A stretch of DNA of 64,000 nucleotides from Paenibacillus catalpae (GTDB taxonomy: Bacteria; Bacillota; Bacilli; Paenibacillales; Paenibacillaceae), in NCBI RefSeq assembly GCF_900112695.1, contig NZ_FOMT01000002.1, positions 812,479-876,478 of the forward strand, in the 5' to 3' direction. This document shows, piece after piece, positions 34,078 through 41,458 of the stretch; position 1 is the stretch's first letter, and every line of letters begins with the position of its first letter. The notes beneath the pieces were generated by a model that worked only from the letters and a program-made list of their open reading frames with translations, was not told the DNA's origin and did not search any database. Made by a program: the position numbers and the translations under genes.

Positions 34078-34187
34078 AAGTGAATGCTTTTTAGGAGCGA
34101 AGCGTCCGCCTTTGTATTCGGATTGAAACCTTGAAAACATTGTTCCAATTAATCCGAATACAACAGCGGTCGAAAAAGCATTCACTT
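34078..34187 (+). repeat. Long palindromic element, family 2, copy B
   Basis: The perfect 15-bp outer arms are AAGTGAATGCTTTTT and AAAAAGCATTCACTT. The inner stem TATTCGGATT / AATCCGAATA flanks a loop with ACCTTG. A bulge GGAGCGAAGCG lies only on the left arm, and CGTCCGC...GCGGTCG links outer and inner stems. It sits 12 bases beyond the pstA stop codon. Confidence 0.88.
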
Positions 34188-34199
34188 ACGTAGTGGCCA

Positions 34200-35096
34200 T
34201 TACGACCTCTGCATCTTACGAGAATTCAGCCAAAGCGGAATACGGAACACGAGATTGATCAACAGAACGAAGAACACGAGTACCGCGGCCGCCTTCTGCG
34301 CGATCTCCTGGGCGTCCGGAACAATCGCTTCGGACTGAACATACCACAGGTGCACGGCAAGTGTCTCGCCCGGAGAGAAGAGGCTGAAATCCCACATTTC
34401 GCCGGAGGTTGTCACACCGGCAGTCAGAATAATAACGGCGCTTTCGCCAAAGGCGCGGCCAGCTACAAGACAGATCCCGGTAATAATTCCGTTCATAGCT
34501 GCAGGGATCAAGGCGCGAATAATCGTCTGTAAATGTGTGGCCCCCAGCGCAAAGGAGGCGTTCTTCAGTTCCTTCGGTACGGCACGAATCGATTCTTCCG
34601 TGACGCGGGTAAGAACAGGCAGGTTCAGGAAGGCCAGACTGACGGCACCGCCGAGAATCGTCAAGCCAATATCGAACATCTCCACGAACAGCGCTATGCC
34701 AAACAAACCAAAGATGATCGAAGGGACGGAAGCGAGTCCCTCTACGCAAATCCTTACAAACGAGATCAGCTTATTGTCCGGCGCAAACTCCGCGAGATAA
34801 ATGCCTGCCGCCATGCCAAGCGGAATAGAGATCAGCAGCGACAGGAACAGGATATAGAAAGAGTTCAGCAGGGCAGGTCCAATACCGCCGCCCTCATCGA
34901 TTTCGCTTGGCAGACCAAACAGGAAGTTCCAGGAGAGCTTGGGCAAGCCGTCTTTCAGAATTAGAAAGAGAAGCCCCAGGATAAACAGGACCACAACAAT
35001 GCCAACGGTCCAGACTAGAACCGTAAAGAAGCGGTTATTAAAGCTGTTGATTCCTCTTTTTCCGCGGAACGGATTGACGGTGTTTACATTACTCAT
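34200..35096 (-). CDS. pstA: Phosphate ABC transporter permease PstA
   Basis: 298 aa with six helices. With PstC it forms the membrane channel for high-affinity phosphate uptake. The inner-membrane EAA-type loop is 'ALGATHLQTIIRALIPAAMNGIITG'. The start at 35096 overlaps the pstC stop (ATGA); the long upstream extension in the frame lies within pstC and is not real. Downstream, where pstB is normally found, there is no ATPase gene. Instead a palindromic element and a terminator follow. Confidence 0.93.
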   Translation of the reverse strand: MSNVNTVNPFRGKRGINSFNNRFFTVLVWTVGIVVVLFILGLLFLILKDGLPKLSWNFLFGLPSEIDEGGGIGPALLNSFYILFLSLLISIPLGMAAGIYLAEFAPDNKLISFVRICVEGLASVPSIIFGLFGIALFVEMFDIGLTILGGAVSLAFLNLPVLTRVTEESIRAVPKELKNASFALGATHLQTIIRALIPAAMNGIITGICLVAGRAFGESAVIILTAGVTTSGEMWDFSLFSPGETLAVHLWYVQSEAIVPDAQEIAQKAAAVLVFFVLLINLVFRIPLWLNSRKMQRS

Positions 35097-36043
35097 TGCT
35101 GTGCTCCTTTCCGCTGCAGCCAGCGTACGCCAACAATCATAAGAAGGGAGATTGCAAGCAACAGGAAGCCCATAAAGTACAAGGCATAGTTCCATGTTGA
35201 GTCAAAAGGAACGTTAGCAATCTGCATTACGATGTTGCTCGTCAGGACAGAGGTTGGTTTAAGAAGGCTGTCTGCAAATTGCGGGGTATTGCCGATAACC
35301 ATAACAACGGCCATCGTCTCACCGATGGCGCGGGCCATTCCCAAAATGACGGCATACATGATGCCGCTGCGCGCGGAAGGGATAAGCACCTTCCATACGG
35401 TTTGGAAACGGGTAGCCCCAAGGGCATACGAAGCATCGCTAAATTTCTTGGGAACTGCAGTGATCGAATCATCGCTGATCCGGCTGATCGTTGGAAGCAC
35501 CATAATGGTCAGCACGAGGGAAGCGGCGAGCAGGCCGTCACCCATGCCGGTACCCGTAACATCACGGATGAGCGGAATAAGGACGGTCAGGCCAAGGTAG
35601 CCGTACACAACCGATGGGATACCGACGAGCAGGTCCATCACCGGACGAAGCGTGTTTTTCAGCCAAGACGGAACAAAGGTTGACAGAAACACGGCAATCA
35701 AGAGCGAGAGCGGGACGGAAATAACCAAGGTCAGCAAAGTAAGGGCAAACGTACCGAATATGAACAGGAGAGCACCGTACTGTTCGGTCTCCGGGCTCCA
35801 TTCAGTCGAAAGGAAAAATTCGGAGAAGGATACATCTCCAAAAGTCAGTATACCTGTGCGGAACATCAAGAGAAGAATGAGGAACAAGATAAGGCAGACA
35901 AACCCGGCGCAGGCAATACAAACATAACGGAACAAGCGGTTCATTACAAAAAGGCGTTTCTTTCGGTCAAACGGCTTGCCGCTTCCCGTCAAAAGACTGC
36001 CGCCCAGATCGATCTGGCCCGCAGTTGATGAGGTATCTAACAT
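35093..36043 (-). CDS. pstC: Phosphate ABC transporter permease PstC
   Basis: 316 aa. An N-terminal cytoplasmic stretch of about 30 residues is followed by six helices. The EAA loop is 'ALGATRFQTVWKVLIPSARSGIMYAV', matching the one in PstA. 'DLLVGIPSVVYGYLGL' is a strongly conserved PstC block. The ATG at 36043 is preceded by AAAGGAG at a slightly long 12-base distance. It lies 86 bases after pstS, co-directional. Confidence 0.92.
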   Translation of the reverse strand: MLDTSSTAGQIDLGGSLLTGSGKPFDRKKRLFVMNRLFRYVCIACAGFVCLILFLILLLMFRTGILTFGDVSFSEFFLSTEWSPETEQYGALLFIFGTFALTLLTLVISVPLSLLIAVFLSTFVPSWLKNTLRPVMDLLVGIPSVVYGYLGLTVLIPLIRDVTGTGMGDGLLAASLVLTIMVLPTISRISDDSITAVPKKFSDASYALGATRFQTVWKVLIPSARSGIMYAVILGMARAIGETMAVVMVIGNTPQFADSLLKPTSVLTSNIVMQIANVPFDSTWNYALYFMGFLLLAISLLMIVGVRWLQRKGAQQ

Positions 36044-36129
36044 AAATACGATCGGCTCCTTTGGTAGCAAGCAGCCGCCTTGTCGCTTCGCGAAAGACGG
36101 CCGCCGTTACCTGTATTAAATTAGTTAAA

Positions 36130-36996
36130 TTATTTCATTGCCGAGATCGGGATGAACTTCAGCTTTTTCAGCGAACCGTTCTGGAACTTCGTGCTTTGAA
36201 CATATTTGATGAACTCTTTTACTACGCCTGTTGGTTGGCCTTTTGTCATGTAGTAGCCGTAGCCCCAAACTTTATATTTGCCGTTAATGATGTTATCGAT
36301 AGTTGGAGCAACACCGTTAATGCTTACAGCCGTCATTTTTGTCGTAATGTAAGCGAAGTCTACGAAACCGATGGCATTAGGCGTGGATTCGATTGTTGTT
36401 TTCATATCGCCGCTCGATTTTACTTCTTTGTAGTTATCGCCTTTTGTCATGAAGGCAGTACCCATAAGAGCTTTTTGCTGGAAGTTAACGCGCGTGCCGG
36501 AGCCAAACGTACGGTTAACAACGATAATGTCAGCATCTTTGCCGCCTACTTCTTTCCAGTTCGTAACTTTGCCGGAGAAGATGTCTTGCAGCTGTTTTGT
36601 AGTCAGGTTTGTTGCCGTTACGTTCTTGTTTACTACTGCCGCGAAAGGAATAACAGCAACCTTGTTAGCGACTTGGCCCGTGAAAGCTTCGAAGCCAGGA
36701 GCTGGTTTCGTTGCATCCCAGTCAATGGCGCCGATATCCGCGATTCCTTTGCGGACCGATTGTGGACCAGTGATGGAGCCTGCCGCCGAAGCGGAAATTT
36801 TAACCTTCGGATTCAGCTTCTTGAATTCATTAGCCGCTTGAAGAGTGAGCGGAAGAAGAGCGGATGAACCGTTGATTACGATTTTGCCGGACAGCTTGCT
36901 GGCTGCTTCTGTTTTAGCAGGGGCTTGGACAGAGCCAAGGCCGATCGTTGCGATAAGAGCGGCTACCGTAGCCGCTTTGAGCCAATTGAGTTTCAT
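36130..36996 (-). CDS. pstS: Phosphate-binding protein PstS without a lipobox
   Basis: 288 aa, a type II periplasmic-binding fold. Phosphate-binding features are 'INGSSALLPL' near the mature N-terminus, 'AAGSITGPQSVRKGIADIGA' and 'RTFGSGTRVNF'. The signal peptide (about residues 1-31) ends in KTEAASK, an ordinary signal-peptidase-I style site. There is no cysteine for lipid attachment, unusual for a Gram-positive Pst system. The protein may therefore be held by the wall or the transporter. The 5' region is a hairpin leader element whose end supplies the AGGAGG ribosome site. Confidence 0.9.
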   Translation of the reverse strand: MKLNWLKAATVAALIATIGLGSVQAPAKTEAASKLSGKIVINGSSALLPLTLQAANEFKKLNPKVKISASAAGSITGPQSVRKGIADIGAIDWDATKPAPGFEAFTGQVANKVAVIPFAAVVNKNVTATNLTTKQLQDIFSGKVTNWKEVGGKDADIIVVNRTFGSGTRVNFQQKALMGTAFMTKGDNYKEVKSSGDMKTTIESTPNAIGFVDFAYITTKMTAVSINGVAPTIDNIINGKYKVWGYGYYMTKGQPTGVVKEFIKYVQSTKFQNGSLKKLKFIPISAMK

Positions 36997-37010
36997 TGTT
37001 TTATTTTCCT

Positions 37011-37125
37011 CCTAAAATGAATTGTGAAGCCATTCATACTTCGTAAGCATGTGCGTATGAATTGTCACACAAATGGCCTAATTCTGGCCTTTTGTGATGA
37101 CTCTTGCTTCGTAAGCATCATCTAA
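37011..37125 (-). repeat. Hairpin leader element (family 1), one full and one shortened unit, before pstS
   Basis: On the minus strand a full unit comes first: TGCTTACGAAGCA, then a stem ending TTGTGTGACAATTCAT around GGCC/GGCC. It is followed by a shortened unit, TGCTTACGAAGTA, then GAATGGCTTCACAATTC. It closes with ATTTTAGGAGG, the ribosome site of pstS. It fills the 137-base gap between the stalk/propeller gene and pstS. Confidence 0.85.
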
Positions 37126-37133
37126 TGAATGGT

Positions 37134-38465
37134 TTAGCGGGTAATCGTTGTGAATTTGCCATTAACCGGAACAGCCAGCTGGCCGCTGCTGATAGCTGCG
37201 ATATCGCCTTTGCCCGAAACAATCAGCTCGGTTACGTTATCAGATACTCCGTACAGCTTGCTTGCAGTACCGGTTGCAGGATCAAGAGCGCTAATGCTGT
37301 TAGCTTCGCCTTTTGCCGTGAGCAGGATCAGCTTGCCTTCAGCTTGATTCAGTTGGTATACATCTTCCGCGCTGTAGACGCTTGCTGCCGCTAAAGTAGC
37401 TGTATCTACCGAAGCGACGCTGCCTACCGCATCGTCGTTGATGCTTACGAAGTAAGCTTTCGAACCGTCAGCGGACAGCTCCAGGAACGCCTTGTCGCTC
37501 GTGTCTTTCGTCAACTGAACCGGTTTGTTATCCGATTTAGCCGAGTCGTAGAAATAAGCTTGCGTTTCTGTTCCTGTAGGATCGATGTTGACGTCATCTT
37601 TGTCTACATCTGTGCTGTCCCCAGTTACAACCGGCTGTTTAATCAGGAGGTAAGCAACTTTAGTGCCGTCAGCGGATACCGTAAGGTTGGCTTTGTAGTC
37701 CACTTTATCTTCCAGTACTTTTGTTACGGCGCCGTCAGCAAGGCTAAGCTTGCAAATCACGGAGTTCTTGTCCCCTTGGAAGAAGAAGATCGAGCTGCCG
37801 TCAGCCGAGAATTGCATTTCGTTTTTGATTGATGTGTCTGTGCTTACTTTTGTAGATTGCTTTGTGCTAAGGTCAATGACGTTAACGGTGCCGTCAGCTT
37901 CGGAATAAGCGGCTTTCGAACCATCCGGGGACACGATCAGTTCCGATGTGTCAGACGAAGTGAGCAGAAGTTCATTTTTACCTGTCGCAGCATCAACCAG
38001 GTAATCTTCGCGGCCAGTATCGACAGTTTTCGATGCGATCAGCTTCGAAGCATTCACCCAAGTCACTTGATCAACGTTCTCAAGGAATTTGATCGAGGTG
38101 ATATTGCCGTTCGAGTAGCCAACACCCAGCTTGGTAAGGAAGCTTACCGGCTCAACAAAAGCTGTACCGTTCACAGTCACCGCATCACTAAGGTTAACGA
38201 CGTTGTGATTCAATTGAACAGTAATGGTGCTGCCTGTCACATTCAGTGAAGCTTCAAGAGCTTTCGCCAGGTCGCGAACGGATGCGAGCGTTACACCTTG
38301 CGCGTCAATCGTGCGGATAGCGGCAGGTTGGCCGTTGACGGAAACTGTTATCGAACCGATTTGAACCGCTTGTGCCGATTGTACGGCCGATTGTGCCATT
38401 ACTGGTGTAACAGCTGCTGCTCCAATTGCTGTTGCGAGCACGGAAATGACTACTGCTTTTTTCAT
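37134..38465 (-). CDS. Secreted stalk-domain protein with TolB-like beta-propeller repeats
   Basis: 443 aa. A signal peptide ending in VMAQS (about residue 26) is followed by a copper amine oxidase N-terminal stalk domain (about 35-125, 'GVTLASVRDLAKALEAS' and 'VTVNGTAFVEPVSFL'). Then come repeats of the type 'VSPDGSKAAYSEADGTV', 'FSADGSSIFFFQGD', 'VSADGTKVAYLLI' and 'LSADGSKAYFVSI', as in TolB/WD40-like propellers. It lies upstream of pstSCA in the same direction and may be co-transcribed. Its role in phosphate uptake is not known; it could be a surface scaffold or sensor. Confidence 0.83.
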   Translation of the reverse strand: MKKAVVISVLATAIGAAAVTPVMAQSAVQSAQAVQIGSITVSVNGQPAAIRTIDAQGVTLASVRDLAKALEASLNVTGSTITVQLNHNVVNLSDAVTVNGTAFVEPVSFLTKLGVGYSNGNITSIKFLENVDQVTWVNASKLIASKTVDTGREDYLVDAATGKNELLLTSSDTSELIVSPDGSKAAYSEADGTVNVIDLSTKQSTKVSTDTSIKNEMQFSADGSSIFFFQGDKNSVICKLSLADGAVTKVLEDKVDYKANLTVSADGTKVAYLLIKQPVVTGDSTDVDKDDVNIDPTGTETQAYFYDSAKSDNKPVQLTKDTSDKAFLELSADGSKAYFVSINDDAVGSVASVDTATLAAASVYSAEDVYQLNQAEGKLILLTAKGEANSISALDPATGTASKLYGVSDNVTELIVSGKGDIAAISSGQLAVPVNGKFTTITR

Positions 38466-38606
38466 GTGTAGTTCGTCACCTTTCTTATTTTCGAATAATT
38501 GCTAGGTCCGACGGCCCTTCGCCGGTATGTATGATTGGCCTTGATTTTTACCCCCGTCAAGCCGCGTCGGAACTATTTCGGTTGCAAAGTTAGTCTAACA
38601 GCGGAT

Positions 38607-38645
38607 TATTATCCCATTATTTAGAAAATGTAATGATTTTGTGAA
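38607..38645 (-). promoter_or_regulatory. Putative Pho box upstream of the stalk-propeller/pst operon
   Basis: On the minus strand TTCACA, ATTACA, TAAATA and ATAATA occur at an exact 11-base period (plus starts 38640, 38629, 38618, 38607). PhoP of Bacillus binds TTAACA-like direct repeats spaced this way. The last two repeats are weak matches. Confidence 0.5.
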
Positions 38646-38759
38646 GATAGTCCTAGGTTGATTGGGAGGGGGTAAATTGCTATCCTAAAATGACATGGGT
38701 TTCTTTTTACAGAAGTATCCATTAATAGGATGCTGTAAGGAATGAGGAGGATTATCGGT

Positions 38760-39482
38760 ATGTATCGGATATTTATCATCGAGGATGATGACAAAATAGG
38801 AGCTATTCTGAAATCAACGATGGAGAAATACGGGTTTGAGGCGGAAAGAGCCGTTCACTTCAAGGATCTGCTTGGAGAGTTTACAGCCTATGACCCGCAT
38901 CTGGTTCTGCTGGACATCAATCTGCCGTATTTCGACGGCTTTTATTGGTGCAGACAAATACGGACAAGATCTAACGTTCCGATTCTGTTCATTTCCGCCC
39001 GTGAAGGAGAGATGGATCAGGTGATGGCCATTGAAAATGGCGGGGACGATTATCTTCCGAAGCCAATCCATCTGGATCTTCTGCTTGCGAAGGTAAAGGG
39101 CGCTTTGCGGCGGGCATACGGAGAATACGCTGCCGCTTCGGCTGCTACAGCTGCTTCGGCGGCTGAACTTGAATTGTACAGCCTGCGGTTAAATCTTAGC
39201 CGCAATGAGCTGGAGTGGCGGGGGGAGCGGACGGAGCTGACCAAGAACGAGCGGCTGCTCGCTGAGGCTTTTATGAAAAGGCCGGATGAAATTGTAGCAA
39301 GAGAACAGCTTCTCGAAGCATTATGGGATGATGTTCAATTTGTTGATGACAATACATTAACCGTTAACGTCACCCGTCTGCGCAAGAAGCTCGAGGAAAT
39401 TGGAATTATAAAAGCGATTGAGACGGTTCGCGGACAAGGCTACCGGCTGAATGCCGAAGCGCTGCGGGAGGCAGGAGCATGA
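38760..39482 (+). CDS. OmpR-family response regulator (BceR-like)
   Basis: 240 aa. The receiver domain has the acidic pair near residues 9-11 (IIEDDD), phospho-acceptor Asp52 (LLDINLP) and the conserved Lys (YLPKPIHLD). An unusual alanine-rich linker (about residues 120-137) leads to a winged-helix DNA-binding domain ending 'ETVRGQGYRL'. It pairs with the overlapping histidine kinase and probably activates the adjacent ABC transporter in response to cell-wall-active antibiotics. The ATG at 38760 follows GAGGAGG. Confidence 0.92.
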   Translation: MYRIFIIEDDDKIGAILKSTMEKYGFEAERAVHFKDLLGEFTAYDPHLVLLDINLPYFDGFYWCRQIRTRSNVPILFISAREGEMDQVMAIENGGDDYLPKPIHLDLLLAKVKGALRRAYGEYAAASAATAASAAELELYSLRLNLSRNELEWRGERTELTKNERLLAEAFMKRPDEIVAREQLLEALWDDVQFVDDNTLTVNVTRLRKKLEEIGIIKAIETVRGQGYRLNAEALREAGA

Positions 39483-40540
39483 TTCGTGCTTACCTCTGGG
39501 ACCGGAAATTTATAATCGCACTTTACCTGTTAGGCTGTCTGCTGGCTTGTGCGATGTTTTTGCTGGACAAGCTGCGTTATGAGGGCAGAGCGGATGCAGG
39601 GCTTGTCTACTATTATGCCGAGCTGGCTTTCTTTCTGCTTATCGCAGGGCTAACGGTCGATTTTCTTCGCCAGCGGAATTATTATAAACAGCTTCAGGAT
39701 GCCATTGATCATGGAACAGAGCTTAAAGCCTCTATGGGGATTACATCCGGCATTACGAGAGAGCAGTTGGCTGTACAGCGGCTGCTTGCCGCGCAGTATG
39801 GCGCCTATTTGACGGAACTCAGCCAATACCGCAGACAGCAGGAGCAGTATAATCATTTTGTCCTGCAATGGGTCCATCATATGAAGACGCCCGTATCTGT
39901 TATTGATCTGCTGGTGCAGGAGGCGCTGCAGGAGCGGGCTGTGGAGCAAGCTGACAAGGAGAGGCTTCAAAGCATCAGGGAAGAGGCGGGCAGGATGACA
40001 AGAGGGCTGGATATGATGCTGCATACGGCAAGGCTCGACAAGATTGAATTTGATCTGCATCTCCGCTCCGTTCCTCTGCATGAGGCTGCCCGAAGCGTCA
40101 TTAATGCTCACAAGCAGCTCTGCATCAGGCATGCGATCTTTCCCAGGATTGAGGGGGAGGCAGTTGCCGAGACGGATGAGAAATGGCTGACGTTTATTCT
40201 GAACCAGCTGATTGGCAATGCGATTAAATATTCGAAGAGAAAGCCGGGATCGAAGAAACTCGTCATCCGCATTGAACAGGAAACGGATTTAAGTGCGACC
40301 AGGCTGTCTATTATAGATGAAGGAATTGGAATTGAGGCTCATGATCTGCCGCGCATTTTTGATCCGTTCTTCACAGGGGAAAACGGACGTGCCGTTGAGG
40401 AGTCAACGGGTATGGGGCTATATCTGACCAAGCAGGTATGCAGCCGTCTCGGCCATGAGCTATCTGTCGAATCGAAAGTTGGTGCCGGTACGACAGTTGC
40501 GGTTATTTTCCGCCCCGAAGGAATCCACTTGCTGCGTTAA
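39479..40540 (+). CDS. Intramembrane-sensing histidine kinase (BceS-like)
   Basis: 353 aa. Two N-terminal helices (about residues 10-29 and 44-62) are joined by a very short loop, the mark of BceS-type kinases that cannot sense ligand alone. The H-box is HHMKTPVS with His134, followed by N-box (NQLIGNAIKYS) and G-boxes (DEGIGIEAHDLPRIFDPFFTGENGR, STGMGLYL). It overlaps the regulator gene (ATGA). Known BceS kinases receive their signal through the ABC transporter. Confidence 0.92.
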   Translation: MIRAYLWDRKFIIALYLLGCLLACAMFLLDKLRYEGRADAGLVYYYAELAFFLLIAGLTVDFLRQRNYYKQLQDAIDHGTELKASMGITSGITREQLAVQRLLAAQYGAYLTELSQYRRQQEQYNHFVLQWVHHMKTPVSVIDLLVQEALQERAVEQADKERLQSIREEAGRMTRGLDMMLHTARLDKIEFDLHLRSVPLHEAARSVINAHKQLCIRHAIFPRIEGEAVAETDEKWLTFILNQLIGNAIKYSKRKPGSKKLVIRIEQETDLSATRLSIIDEGIGIEAHDLPRIFDPFFTGENGRAVEESTGMGLYLTKQVCSRLGHELSVESKVGAGTTVAVIFRPEGIHLLR

Positions 40541-40551
40541 GTGATGCAACA

Positions 40552-40627
40552 TGACAAAATCGTAAGGTTTGAAGCCTCCATTTGAAAGGTAAATCGATGG
40601 GTTCATGATGGCGCGTGGCGGTATACT
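40552..40627 (+). promoter_or_regulatory. BceR-type operator and promoter of the ABC transporter genes
   Basis: TGACA-AAAT-CGTAA (40552-40565) differs at one base from the BceR-like site TnACA-N4-TGTAA. A TATACT -10-like box lies at 40622-40627. This agrees with separate, regulator-dependent transcription of the transporter genes. Confidence 0.5.
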
Positions 40628-40681
40628 GAGTCCATAATCAAAACAAAACGAACCAGTGTGAATCATAGGGAGGCTATTACG

Positions 40682-41458
40682 ATGAGCGTATTGCAAACGA
40701 AAGGGATTGGAAAGATTTATCATTCAAAGGGGAACCTGTCCTACCGGGCGCTTGAGGATATTGATCTGAACATAGAAGCGGGAGAGTTTGTTGGCGTTAT
40801 GGGTCCTTCGGGGAGCGGGAAGACGACACTTCTTAATCTGCTGGCAACGATTGACCGTCCAACTTCGGGTGAGCTTGAAATTAACGGCGTGCAGCCCGCC
40901 AAGCTTAGCGACAAGAAGCTGGCCTTGTTCCGCCGAAGAGAGCTTGGCTTTGTTTTCCAGGACTTTAACCTGCTGGATACGATGACGATTAAGGAAAACA
41001 TTATTTTGCCGCTGGTGCTGGAGGGTGTTGCGCCGCGTGTGATTGAAGAGAAGCTGAAGCCGCTCGCGATTATGTTGAATATTGAAGCGATCTTGGACAA
41101 GCGGACTTATGAAGTATCGGGCGGACAGAAGCAGCGTGCCGCTATTGCCCGGGCAATCATCCATCAGCCTGCTCTTGTACTTGCCGACGAGCTGACCGGT
41201 AACCTGGACTCCAAGGCAGCGAAGGATGTTATGGACGCCTTGAAGGATATGAACGAAAGGCTTCGCGCGACTGTCCTGATGGTTACTCATGACCCGTTCT
41301 CTGCAAGCTATTGTCAACGGATTGTCTTTATCAAAGACGGCAAGCTGTTCTCGGAAATCCGGAGAGGGACAAACCGTCAGGCTTTCTTCCAGCAGATCCT
41401 GGATGCTTTGAGTGTATTGGGAGGTAATTTCGATGACGTTCCGTTCGCTCGCGCTTAG
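40682..41458 (+). CDS. Bacitracin/peptide-type ABC transporter ATP-binding protein (BceA-like)
   Basis: 258 aa. Walker A is GPSGSGKTT, signature VSGGQKQR, Walker B 'ALVLADELTGNLDSK', with the LolD/MacB-like TGNLDS D-loop typical of the peptide-resistance group. It powers the BceB-like permease. The start at 40682 follows GGGAGG. Its last 26 bases overlap the permease gene. Confidence 0.92.
   Translation: MSVLQTKGIGKIYHSKGNLSYRALEDIDLNIEAGEFVGVMGPSGSGKTTLLNLLATIDRPTSGELEINGVQPAKLSDKKLALFRRRELGFVFQDFNLLDTMTIKENIILPLVLEGVAPRVIEEKLKPLAIMLNIEAILDKRTYEVSGGQKQRAAIARAIIHQPALVLADELTGNLDSKAAKDVMDALKDMNERLRATVLMVTHDPFSASYCQRIVFIKDGKLFSEIRRGTNRQAFFQQILDALSVLGGNFDDVPFARA

Noticed and set aside
37443-37458. 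TGCTTACGAAGTAAGC inside the stalk/propeller gene
   Set aside because: Resembles the family 1 small hairpin, but it has no following long hairpin or ribosome site and encodes an ordinary propeller segment.
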